Source: Dactylorhiza incarnata (lineage: Eukaryota > Streptophyta > Magnoliopsida > Asparagales > Orchidaceae). From it: 64,000 nucleotides of DNA. The notes under the pieces are model-generated. The model was not told the DNA's origin. It saw only the letters and a program-made list of their open reading frames with translations, and ran no database searches. Shown piece after piece: positions 1-9,326 of the stretch. Made by a program: the position numbers and the translations under genes. Position 1 is the first letter of the stretch, and each line of letters begins with the position of its first letter. The stretch spans positions 4,421,001 through 4,485,000 of the forward strand of contig JAWHQI010000028.1 of NCBI GenBank assembly GCA_033032865.1. The letters run 5' to 3'.

Positions 1-2579
1 ATTTTATGCAGGACAATATGGAATCATGAAGTCCGATTTTGAAGATTTTCCAACTTTTTTGATGTCGTAACTGTACTCATATTTTGGAACTTTTATTGCA
101 ATATTTATAAATTTTGAAGATTTTTCATGGTTGTAACAAAGGACATTATGTTTCATTTTATAATTAAAATTTTTCTAGTAGTTATACTTATTTGTGTGCA
201 CATACAAAAAACGGTTGCAAATAACAAAATCTTGTGTGCAAATAAAATTTGTGTGCACATAGTCATTCTTGGCCTGCCTTTAACATTGCTCTATATATAT
301 ATATAACTACTTAAAAAGATATATGATGGCTACATAATTCCATTAACTGAGACATGTTTTTCATCGGGACCATCCATTCATAATCATAGCCAATGATTCA
401 AAATCAGCGACCGTTCGATTCCTGCGCACATCCACTTTAATTTGAAATCCTCGCCTCTTTATCAGGGTCATATCCCGCAATTTCGCGCTCATCTTCCTTC
501 TCCCTTCCCTAGGCGATTGGTCTTCTTTTCTATTTCTCTCCCGCTGCAACATTTTGGCGGCTATTCCCGGTACCCTGCCGTTGCCAAATGCAGATGCACT
601 TCGTGATTCCTCCTTCCTCGACGGAGCTCGACAGCACCGACCTCCTTTCTATGCCTCTAGATGGAGACGCAGAGGTCCTATCCCGGCATCTCCTGTGCTC
701 TCCTCCGTCCTCGCGATCTCCACCAGCCACGCCTCTCTCATCTCCATACGGACACACCTCTGTCAACGCCGCCGGCGTCGACCGCAAACCATAACGCCCT
801 GACACCTACCACACATCCTCGCTTCACGCACACTGCGGGACCTCCAGATCGCACAAAAATTGCTCCAGAGACCCTATATCTTCCAGCCATTCTTCACCGA
901 GCAGGTAACTCATTCGCTCCTTTCTTCCAACTCTTCTTTCCCTTCCAGGTAACTCATTCATACTTGCCCTAACGCCAGGTTTTGCAGATCACCTCAACAA
1001 GTATACTTCAGCTACTCTTCATTCGATTCCCCACTTCTTGCATAGCCCTTACATCCTCCTACAACATGTATTCTCAGGTACTCTTCCTTCTCAGGTACTC
1101 TTCGATCTCAGGATAACGACACCATCTCCTCTGTCCTCAGTTATCCAGCACCTCAACAACACCTCAACACCACCTCAACAGGTATTCCCTCCCCCCAATT
1201 TCCTTAACATGTTGTTTAAGTTAAATCCATGGCTTTTAGGAAGCTGTTCTGGTGATCTGATGATATTTAGCATGTTGTTCTCCCGAGGTTTTATCTCACC
1301 TGGAGTCTTGGACTCTCCCACTAAAAATATTGTTCCTCATAAAAACTTTTCCCATAGAAGTGTGTTGAACTTCAATTTTAAATTTGTTTAGGCAACCGCA
1401 AAATAGAATTACAATTGGATCTCTCATTTGGTTAGGCTTGGCTTTCCATTTGGAATGAAATTAGTGGCTGGAATTGAATTGGCTGGAATATTTAAGTTGT
1501 TGGTATTAAGAGGATGCTGGGTTTGGATGGGTTTAATATTGATACTAAGCAGGTTTATACTTATATGCTTGATGGGTTCTTTCGTGTACTGGAATTGATG
1601 AATTCTTAAATTAGCCCTAAGTATAATCTCAATGGCTATTTAACGGCTGACAGGGGAGGGCATGATGGGAATCCTGCATTATACATTTATTTTATTTCTC
1701 TCTCACAATTTCTAGATAATTATGAGCCCTCTTCTCCATCCTGTGCCGCACATCTGTCCTCGATGAAGCCACTGGGATCATAGTGACCTCGATGAAACCG
1801 GTATAATACTTCATCAGATTCATCTCCTAAAAGGTTATATGCAGTATTGGAATCCCGAACTGGGCCTTCAGTCTCCTAAAAATCTTATTATATATTCCTC
1901 AAATGTTTATTTTGCTATATTTTTAGATCCAATATGGTGAGTATGATCACACATGGAGTTTAAAATGTTTATTTTGCTCATTAATTCTCACTAGATCTTA
2001 TTTGCATGCGCCATCAAGTAGGAAACTGGGTTCATTTTAGTTAAATGCATATATAGAATCCGTGCTCCCGTAACATTTTTTACTCAATTATCATGCAATT
2101 GATTCATTCTTTTAGGATTAGATTTTGTTCTGTACCTTAATTCATTAAGTTGCATGATTATTTACATATGTATATACCCAATGTTTGATTTTGTCTTCAT
2201 AGTTCTCTGAAAACCAACTTTATACATGATGTTCTCTTTTCAACTTCACTGCCAATGGAATATACAAAATAGTTCTAATAGCATAATGCACAATTGAAAC
2301 CTATTGTAATGACCTATAAGGATAGTACATTTTTTGACTTATGCGCTGAATGCCAAAAAGTGGTCACCAATTACATATTTTGTTTGATGGATGTCTCCAT
2401 GTCCTGGGGTGAAAGCATAATTCATGATCTATGACATTTGTACTTTTTTACTCGCACTTGCATTGTTGCTTTAGAGACTTTTTCAAGGTTGTCGATGCTA
2501 ACAATTTTATTTTTAAAATAATCTATGACATTTATACTTTTTACTTGCACTTTTCATTGTTGCTTTAGATTCATAAACC
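1..2579. other. No gene recognised; AT-rich start, then CT-rich stretch
   Basis: Positions 1-440 are AT-rich with an AT dinucleotide run near 290-305. About 440-1200 is CT-rich and more GC-balanced, with short open frames on both strands, and resembles an untranslated leader or degraded exons. None of the short translations resembles a known family. The rest is AT-rich and looks intronic. It could belong to the gene that left the ARID-like fragment just downstream. Confidence 0.4.
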
Positions 2580-2712
2580 GAGGAAGAACAAGCTGCAATT
2601 ATGAAGGAGCTTGAGAATTTCTTCAAGGAGAGGAGCATAGAATGCCAGCTTTATTTGTGATACCATTGCAACTATCTCACTATGGTTGTGAATATGGGAA
2701 ACATGGAAAGAG
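2580..2712 (+). pseudogene. ARID-domain-like coding fragment (host gene remnant)
   Basis: The frame from 2580 to the TGA at 2658 reads EEEQAAIMKELENFFKERSI. This closely resembles the start of the ARID DNA-binding domain of plant ARID5/6-type chromatin proteins, from memory of the family. The core of the domain does not follow: the frame ends after about 26 codons. A second short open stretch in another frame runs to about 2710, where a GT that could be a splice donor occurs. A TTTAG just upstream, near 2561, could be an acceptor. It is either one exon of a degraded ARID gene or a fragment captured by a transposon. The match is short, so the family call is moderate; that it is not a complete gene is clear. 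Confidence 0.5.
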
Positions 2713-3430
2713 TAAGGGCAGGTAATTTTTTAAGTTTAAGTTTACCTTTAATTTAATTTTTATCAGAAATCTCTTTTCTATAGCATGAACTTGGTGTTTA
2801 ATGTTCTATCCATTTCTAAAATTCGTGAACTTGGTGTTTAATGTGCTTAAATCCTTTTCTAAAATCTATTCTAAACACACTTTTTTTTGGCTTTGAGTTT
2901 TATTATAGTTGTCATTTATAAAATCTGAGAACTTGGTGCACATTTTCTTGGGAATTATTATTCTTAACGCATTGAAAATTATATCATGATTTATCCTATT
3001 TGACCATACATTAGAATATTGTTTCAGTGAAACGTCTCCTTTAACCTTATAGGAATAGCATTATGTAAATAATGCTCTGCCGAAGCGAGAGGAATGTAAG
3101 CAAAAAGTCTGAAACAATTTGTAAAATATTTGCACATGTTAAATATTTCAATGTGAGTTCATGCATAGAACAAGTCCATGTGTTTTAGAGCAAGTCCAAA
3201 TTGCCTCATGCATAAAGCAAGTCTAAATTTCCATCAAGGGAATAGAGCACATGTTGAGGATTTCTACATATGGTGCCACATTTCTATAACGAAAATTGTT
3301 TTTTTGGTGGACCTGCTATATAGACTTCAACATTTAATTATTTCTTACTCACATTGAAGGCTTTCAAAGGGAGTTCAGCTCTTCAATGTATATGAGTTTA
3401 TTAGTTATGTTCATTAGTTTCCACCTGTCG
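2713..3430. other. AT-rich, nothing recognised
   Basis: AT-rich sequence without a convincing open frame, terminal repeat or RNA gene. Some short phrases recur here, for example 'gaacttggtgtttaatg' near 2787 and 2825, suggesting small local duplications. Confidence 0.4.
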
Positions 3431-3433
3431 TTA

Positions 3434-3695
3434 GTAGTGTCCGCCGTTAGTTGCCGCCCGTCATTAGTTACCGCTCCCACCAAATGTTGTCGCCCCCTCA
3501 GTTAGTGGCCACCCCCGCCTAATGTCACCGCCTCCGCCGAATGTCGCCGCCCCCGCCGAATGCCGTCGCCCACGCCGAATGCCGCCGCCCCCGCCGAATG
3601 TCGTCTCCCCCGACCATTGCCGCCGCCCCCGATCAATGCCGCCGCCCTCGATCAATGTCGCCCCCCATGACCAATGTCGCCCCACAAGTCCAATT
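3434..3695. repeat. GC-rich minisatellite, 19-bp period
   Basis: At least nine degenerate copies of a 19-bp unit near GTCGCCGCCCCCGCCGAAT, best from about 3522 to 3690, with poorer copies to the left. Because 19 is not a multiple of three, the translated repeat changes register every copy. On the minus strand the stretch stays open and is continuous with a Sirevirus gag-like frame, so the minisatellite probably expanded at or beside the broken end of that element. Confidence 0.8.
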
Positions 3696-3697
3696 TC

Positions 3698-4656
3698 ATC
3701 TTTAACCTTGGGTCTCCATTCAAACCTTTGTTTAATAGTACTGTTATGCATCAAATTTCCATTATGATTATTTTTATCTTGATGATTATAATTGTAATGA
3801 TTATTGAAAATAATTTTCATAGGAAATTTGTGCAATTCTAATTTTAAGTTGGGAGAAAAATGATTTTGTAAATAATATCGATTTGGATTTTATTTACAAA
3901 TACTTTGTGTTATTTATTCTCATTATTTGGCTTAGTCGAGAGAATCATATTCATATTAAATTTGCTTTTGGATTTTGCTTGAAATTGTGAATGAATGTTT
4001 TGAGAATTTTTTTTTATAATTTCCTTAAGCAAGTTAACTTTAGTTTCCAATTCATTATTCTTAATTTTGAGATTATGTCTAGCTATATTGTAAACAATTT
4101 TGCTATTCTTAAGAGTGGTAACAATAGAGTCAATATGAGTTTTATAATTATTTCTTAATTCTTCAAATGTTTCATCCATCTCTTTAATTTCAATTTAATA
4201 ATATTTACACTTAGCACAATTACTTTTCAAAGATGAATTTTCTAAAGACAATTTTCCATTACGTTCTTTTACAAAAATAAGTTCTTTTTCAAGTTCCTTG
4301 TATTTTTCTTTTAATTCATTAAATTCTATACAATATGTACTGTTTTCACCTAAATAGCCATGGGAAAGATTAGATACATCAAAATTTGATTCTACATTAA
4401 CTTTTGCTTTTAAATTATTATTTTCTAAACGCAATTTGCAATTAGCATTTTTCAACTTCTTAATTTTTCGTTTAACATTTTGTAGCAAATGTAATGTAAA
4501 AATAGAATTACAAACAAGGAGGGAATTTGATTTCCTTACAGCGCTTTCGAATGAGGCGAGATTTGAACATAAAGTTCCTTTATCATCTTCATCTTCCATA
4601 GATGAGTTGTTATCATCCCTTCCGCTTGATGTGCATTCCATGCATGGATTCATCAA
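3698..4656 (-). pseudogene. Sirevirus gag, coiled-coil and C-terminal part (relic)
   Basis: Two open pieces lie head to tail: 4656-4195 (153 codons) and 4179-3910 (89 codons), followed by a lysine- and asparagine-rich stretch near 3835-3700. The first begins with an acidic serine-rich run and continues as a Leu/Lys/Glu/Asn coiled coil (for example ELKEKYKELEKELIF). This matches the layout of the intact gag at 9.3 kb, where an acidic Ser region is followed by a long coiled coil. The second is another coiled-coil segment. The zinc knuckle and the middle of gag are missing, so a deletion of several hundred codons separates this part from the gag start at 5053. It is not a functional gene. Confidence 0.7.
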
Positions 4657-4747
4657 GAGAGGAGCTTTCTTGAATGTTTATGCAATCTTACATATTCTTC
4701 AGTTCTTGCGATTGTTCTATACCTATAGAAGGAGAATCGTAAGTTCT

Positions 4748-5053
4748 TTAAAGATAATTCCAAATCTCATATGCGGTAGGTAAAGTATAAATATATTTGA
4801 AAATACTTTGATCTAGCGCACAAAATAGACTATTGATAGATTTTGCATTTAACACCATTTCATTTCTATTTAATACACTAGATGACTTTTTAAAAGTAAT
4901 ATTCCAAACATTTTCATCTGAAACTTTAAGAAAAATTTTCATTAATATTTTCCACCCTTTATAATTTTTGCCCATAAATAAAGGTGGTGCTAAAGATTTT
5001 TTATTTAATAAAAAATCATCCCCTCTAGTGGATGCATGATCATGAAGCGCCAT
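4748..5053 (-). pseudogene. Sirevirus gag, N-terminal fragment
   Basis: About 100 codons from the ATG at 5053 (MALHDHASTRGDD) to a stop at 4748. PLFMGKNYKGWKILM matches the typical copia gag start in which a tryptophan follows the N/Y stretch; ALDQSIFKYIYTLPTAYEIW matches the next conserved block. The open frame extends upstream through the primer binding site to a GTG at 5101, but the ATG at 5053 corresponds to the gag start of the related element at 9327. The fragment stops where the longer gag continues with its E.T.EGT.QVK block, so it is truncated by the deletion. Confidence 0.8.
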
Positions 5054-5088
5054 TATTCCCAGTTGTGAAGTCGTTTTGGAATAACCTA

Positions 5089-5100
5089 GCTCTGATACCA
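5089..5100 (-). promoter_or_regulatory. Primer binding site, initiator tRNA-Met
   Basis: On the minus strand this reads TGGTATCAGAGC, complementary to the 3' end of plant initiator tRNA-Met. It lies two bases inside the LTR end, as usual for copia elements. It fixes the orientation of element A and the LTR boundary. Confidence 0.9.
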
Positions 5101-5102
5101 CT

Positions 5103-6453
5103 TGTTGGATCTGTATGTGCCCTTAGAGGGGGTGGGGGTGAATAAGGGTTTTAAAACTTTTCAGACTTATTGGAAAACATTTGATATTTTATTAAAAATA
5201 GATTGAATCAAAAGTAAAGTGCTAGCAATTGAAAATCAAATCAATTTTATTGAACAAGTAAAGGCATGATTATTATTTATAAAATTGATTACAAAATTAG
5301 ATTTCTATCACGCTAAAAATCAAGGCGAATAATATGAAAACTCTTTTTGTTTTCTATACCGACTCTTCTCCCTAAGAATCGATTGGCTTTAGTCGATCTA
5401 TCCCCAGATACGACTTCAAGCCGCTCTAGCCTTTCTATTCCCAGAAAGGCCTCGAGCACTTCCTAGATCTAATCCTAGACCTAGTTACCAACACAAGACG
5501 AATTCCTCCTAGTCCTTGCAAGGACCTAGTCGCCTACCATGTGCGAATTTCTCTACTAACAACAATGAGAGTTACAAACAATAATTGAATCTAAAGCAAC
5601 AAGAAAACTCCCTCAAAGAATGAACTTGAAGATGATGTAAGCGTGGACGATTCCTTCTTCAAGTCCTTAGTGTTCTTTAGCGTTGATGGAGTTCTTTGGA
5701 TTGCATGGAGGAGGCTCTTGAAATATGGCTTTTGTTCGTTGTTGACCAGCCCGCTAAATGGAGGAGAACCGATCTTTAAATAGAATCGAGACCTATCGCT
5801 AGTGGTAGTGCTACTGTCGGGGGGGGGGGGGGGGTAGCCACTTTAGGCATCTTGCAGGCATGCAGATTGAGTCATCTTTGGCAACATCCTTGTTCAAAAT
5901 ATGGTTGTCCATCCTTCCGCGCCGCGGTAATGCTAACGCCTCACGTTAGCGATATATTATTCCTTGCCGCCAAATCTCCTTCCATATTTGCTCCCCAATC
6001 ATCATCCAGATGGCGGGGTTTCCAAAAGTTACCGTCGGGCGTTAGCCTTAATGCTCTACGGTAATACTTGTTATATCTGCGTCCCGTCGACATTCTTTTC
6101 TCGACGCTGCTTCCTTTTCGACGCTGTTTCCAAATATGCTGACGTTATCACCAACGTTAGAGTTAACGCCCAACGTTATACTTGCTATATGCATCTCGAC
6201 AGTATTCCTTCACTCGATGAATATTTCCATCTCGACGATCCGTCGAGAAAGCAGCCGCTACCGCCAACGGTAGAGTTAACACGCCGCGTTAGCAACAGTA
6301 CATCGTTCTAATATCGAATCTTCGTCTTTCTTTTTAATACTTATAGGGCTTGAAAGCTGAAGTTCCTGCACACTATAAACACATGACAAGTATGATCAAA
6401 TATAATAGATTTATTATTCTCAAACCAAGAGATGTGGAAAACATGTTCCAACA
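5103..6453 (-). repeat. LTR of Sirevirus A (about 1.35 kb)
   Basis: On the minus strand it starts TGTTGGAACATG at 6453 and ends GATCCAACA at 5103. Start and end resemble the LTR of the plus-strand element at 7.67 kb (shared phrases such as TTTATAGTGTGCAGG). A TATA-like CTATTTAAAG lies at 5783-5774. Upstream of it (5850-6300) are CpG-rich inverted motifs, including GCTAACG and CGTTAGC separated by five bases near 5933-5951, and several TCGACG copies. A run of 16 G lies at 5819-5834. Confidence 0.85.
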
Positions 6454-6459
6454 GGCGGA

Positions 6460-6670
6460 ACCTACTCAAGGGTATTTAATTACAATTTCTACCCACCTCC
6501 TGAGTGATCAACCTGCATCGCCGGCTTGTGAGAGCCCGGTCGGCGGAACCTACTCAGGGGTCTTTCATTACAATTTCCAACCTGCCCCGCCGACTTGTGA
6601 GAGCCCGGTCGGCGAAAAGTACTCAGGGGTCTTTTATTATAATTTCTACCCGCCTCCTGAGTGGTCAACC
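6460..6670. repeat. 69-bp direct repeat
   Basis: The phrase AGAGCCCGGTCGGCG occurs at 6531 and again at 6600, embedded in repeated copies of about 69 bp that also share CTACTCA/GTACTCA and TACAATTTC phrases; a partial copy starts near 6455. It sits between the end of Sirevirus A and the gypsy integrase relic and interrupts the latter. Confidence 0.7.
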
Positions 6671-7665
6671 TGCACCTTCACCTCCAGCCACTTGGAGAAG
6701 TAGTCGATCATAACTAGGAGGAACCTCCTTTGCTCACTAGCTTGGGGGAATGGGCCTACCAGGTCCATCCCCCATCTTGCAAAGGTCCATAGTATTGTGA
6801 TAGTCCTGAGCCTCTGAGCTGGTAGGAGTTGTAGTTGGGCAAAGAGCTGATATTTCTGTCACTTCTTTGAATACTCCGCCGAATCTTTGCTGATCGTTGG
6901 ACAGACCTTGCCTTAGCACCATTTTCTCCAAGGTCCAACTCCCAGAAATACTCATGCACTCTCCGGAGTGGACCTCCTCCAGAACCCTTAGAACTTCCTC
7001 CTCGGAGACACACCTTGCGAGGAGCTCGGACAGAGTCTTCTGATACAAGGCCCCCTCATGAAGCACATAGTAGCTGGACTTGTATCTGAATCGTCGCTTA
7101 TCCAGGACCTCATTCGGGAATTTACCTGAGGTCAGAAAAATGATGAAAGGGTCCATCCACGTGGGCCACCGATCGATCTCCATCAACTCGCTTTCTTCGA
7201 TGGATGGCCGGAACAATTCTGTCACTGTCCCTATGGCACGAGGTCCATGCTTTGCCAGGTGGTCTGCTTGAGTGTTTTTCTCTCTTGGCACATGTCAGAT
7301 GGAGAATGTTCAGAACAACCCAATGTGCCCCTTGACCTTCGTCAGGTACCGCTGGAGAGTCGGCTCTATATTCTCGAATTCTCCCTTGATCTGCAATGCT
7401 ACAACCATGGAGTCCGTGGATACCTTCATGTCTTGGACTCCCATCTCCCTGGCAAACGGAGCCCTGCTATCACTGTCTCATACTTGGCTTGGTTGTTGGT
7501 GAGTGGAAAGCGGACATCTATTGCTTGCTAAATCTTTGTCCCTTACGGGCTTACATGACCACTCCCCCTCCTAGGGAGTACCTTCTTGATTCCCCATCCA
7601 CCAACATCTCATAGGATAAGTGCTCGGGTTACTGGGACCCTTCCACCTCAACCATATACTCTGCT
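6640..7665 (-). pseudogene. Ty3/gypsy (Tat-like) RNase H-integrase relic
   Basis: Read right to left, the minus strand shows the end of an RNase H region (PREKNTQADHLAKHG, near 7290), a spacer and the integrase zinc-binding region (YVLHEGALYQKTLSELLARC and VLEEVHSGECMS, 7080-6950). In another frame the start of the integrase core follows (WGMDLVGPFPQ and DYFSKWLEV, 6790-6670). In the zinc-binding region the second histidine expected near GECMS is not seen. At least one frameshift separates the zinc domain from the core. The 7300-7660 stretch appears to be degraded RNase H (a TNNQAKYE-like phrase). The relic is cut on the right by the LTR at 7672. Confidence 0.8.
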
Positions 7666-8029
7666 AAGAAGTGTTAGAGCTTGTGTTCCACTTCTCTTAG
7701 TTTGAGAAATAACAAATCACACTATGTATTTGATCTTGCTTGTGTTTATAGTGTGCAGGTACTATAGTTATATAACCCTATGAACAGGATGCTGATTAGA
7801 GACGACTCTCTGGAAAGTGAGATAACGCCTGCGTTAGTAGTTAACGCCCCTTGTTAACATCCGCTGAGAAGGAATCCGTCGAGAAGAAATGTCGTTCGAC
7901 GAAATTGAGTTCGGCGAAAAAATTGCGTTCGACGAACTTTGACTCCGTTCGACGAAATTGAGTTCGACGAATTGGAGTTCGACGAACTTTGATTCCGTTC
8001 GACGAAATGAATGGACGCTCCATGAATTG

Positions 8030-8290
8030 GAGTTAACTGCGCTTGACATATTGCGTTCGACGAACTGAACTGCGCTCGACGAATTGGAGTTCAACGAACT
8101 GAACTGCGTTCGACGAATTGGAGTTAACTGCGCTCGACATATTGCGTTTGACGAACTGAACTGCGCTCGATGAATTGGAGTTCGACGAACTGAACTGCGC
8201 TCGACGAATTGGAGTTAACTGCGCTCGACTTATTGCGTTCGACGAAATGAATTTGCGGTTGACGAAATGGATTCCGATCGACGATAGCAC
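8030..8290. repeat. 91-bp tandem repeat of TTCGACGAA motifs in LTR U3
   Basis: Units start at 8030, 8121 and 8212 with GAGTTAACTGCGCT, so the period is 91 bp and nearly three copies are present. Each unit holds several copies of the near-palindrome GTTCGACGAAC. Looser copies of the same motif extend from 7880 to 8330. The 3' LTR is cut before this region, so it cannot be compared. Confidence 0.85.
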
Positions 8291-8390
8291 GTTCGACGAA
8301 ATGTGTTGCGTTCGACGAAATTAGTTTCTACTCGATCCCGACGGTTTGCACGATTTCAGAAACTGCTGTACACGATGTTTAATTCGGTTT

Positions 8391-8400
8391 CTATTTAAAG
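8391..8400 (+). promoter_or_regulatory. TATA-like box of Sirevirus B LTR
   Basis: CTATTTAAAG preceded by GGTTT. The same box is at the equivalent place in the LTR of Sirevirus A (minus strand, 5783-5774), downstream of its CpG-rich motif block. Transcription would start some 25-35 bp further on. Confidence 0.6.
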
Positions 8401-9326
8401 ACTTGATTTCGTTTGCTCAAAAGGAGAATATGTATTGAAGCCTTCATTTCTAGTGATCTGCAGAGAGAGCTTTTTCATTCAGAATTCAGAGAGATCCTGC
8501 AGAACATTTTCATTCAAAATTCACAGAGATCCTGCAGAACATTTTCATTCAGTATTTCCAGAGATCTGCAGAGAGAACATTTTCATCCAGAATTCAGAGA
8601 GAACTCCTGACACCGACATTGAGGAACAAGAGTGAGAGGGAGATTTCCAACGACAAATTTGAAGAAGGACGCTTGCTTCAACTCCGACGTGGTCATGGCG
8701 TATCTTCAACATCTCCTTCAACACTCTTCATTGTAGGGAGTCATTTATTCTGATTTTACTTTATCTTTTCATTTTCCCTTGTAACTGTAGTGGATTCGCC
8801 GCCTTGCGTGTGGCGACTAGGTCCTTGTGCGGCTTAGGGGGTAATTCGCCGCCTTGCACGTGGCGACTAGGTCAAGGGTAGATCTAGGGGGTGGCTAGAG
8901 GCCGATAGATAGGCTATAGCCAACCGGTCCTTGGGAGAAGGACCGGTGAAGGAACAAAAAGTGATTTCTAAGTTGTCGCCTCCAATTTCAAGCGTCATTG
9001 AAATATTGTCCTTGTAATTTTTTTGTGAAATATAAAATTCTTTTTCAGTATATCTAATTTTTCTGGGATTGTATTTCATAAAGAAAATCATTTTGAATAT
9101 TTCTGGAAAGATACTTTTTTTTTCTGGAGAGATAGCACCCGACGTTGACTCTTAACACTAGGCGTTAGCGACAGAGCAAAAAGGTTTGTATGTTTTGTAA
9201 AATCTGTCAGTTTACCTTAAAAAACAGTAAACCCCTTATTCACCCACCCCCCTCTAAGGGCGCCATTAGATCCAACACTTGGATTCAGATCTAGGTTATT
9301 CCAAAACGGTTTCACAACCGGGAATA

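Larger units (their letters stand above)
3464..6453 (-). mobile_element. Sirevirus-type Ty1/copia element A, deleted remnant
   Basis: On the minus strand the order is LTR (6453 to 5103), primer binding site (5100 to 5089), gag start (5053), then disjoint gag pieces to about 3700. Protease, integrase, reverse transcriptase and the 3' LTR are absent. The gag start is clearly homologous to that of the plus-strand Sirevirus at 9.3 kb (shared LGYSK, ALFCALD/SLFCALD and AYEIWN/AYDIWN phrases), and the LTR starts also match. The element is an internal-deletion derivative. Confidence 0.85.
7672..9277 (+). repeat. 5' LTR of Sirevirus B (1.6 kb)
   Basis: Starts TGTTAGAGC and ends GATCCAACA. The first 200 bp match the 3' LTR copy at 16098-16311, apart from an indel near 7780. 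U3 holds CpG-rich palindromes (7828-8330). A TATA-like CTATTTAAAG is at 8391. A 50-bp duplication containing TTCGCCGCCTTGC lies at about 8794-8880 in the downstream part. The primer site after 9277 is degraded (TGGATTCAGATC in place of the usual tRNA-Met complement). Confidence 0.9.

Noticed and set aside
530..1391. Several short open frames near the left end as host genes
   Set aside because: They overlap on both strands, lack motifs and have no clear splice or start context.
3464..3835. Glycine-rich protein gene on the minus strand
   Set aside because: The glycine-rich part is a 19-bp minisatellite and the rest is a gag remnant.
9279..9326. Upstream extension of Sirevirus gag to a TTG at 9279
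   Set aside because: This part overlaps the primer binding site; the ATG at 9327 matches the related element's start.
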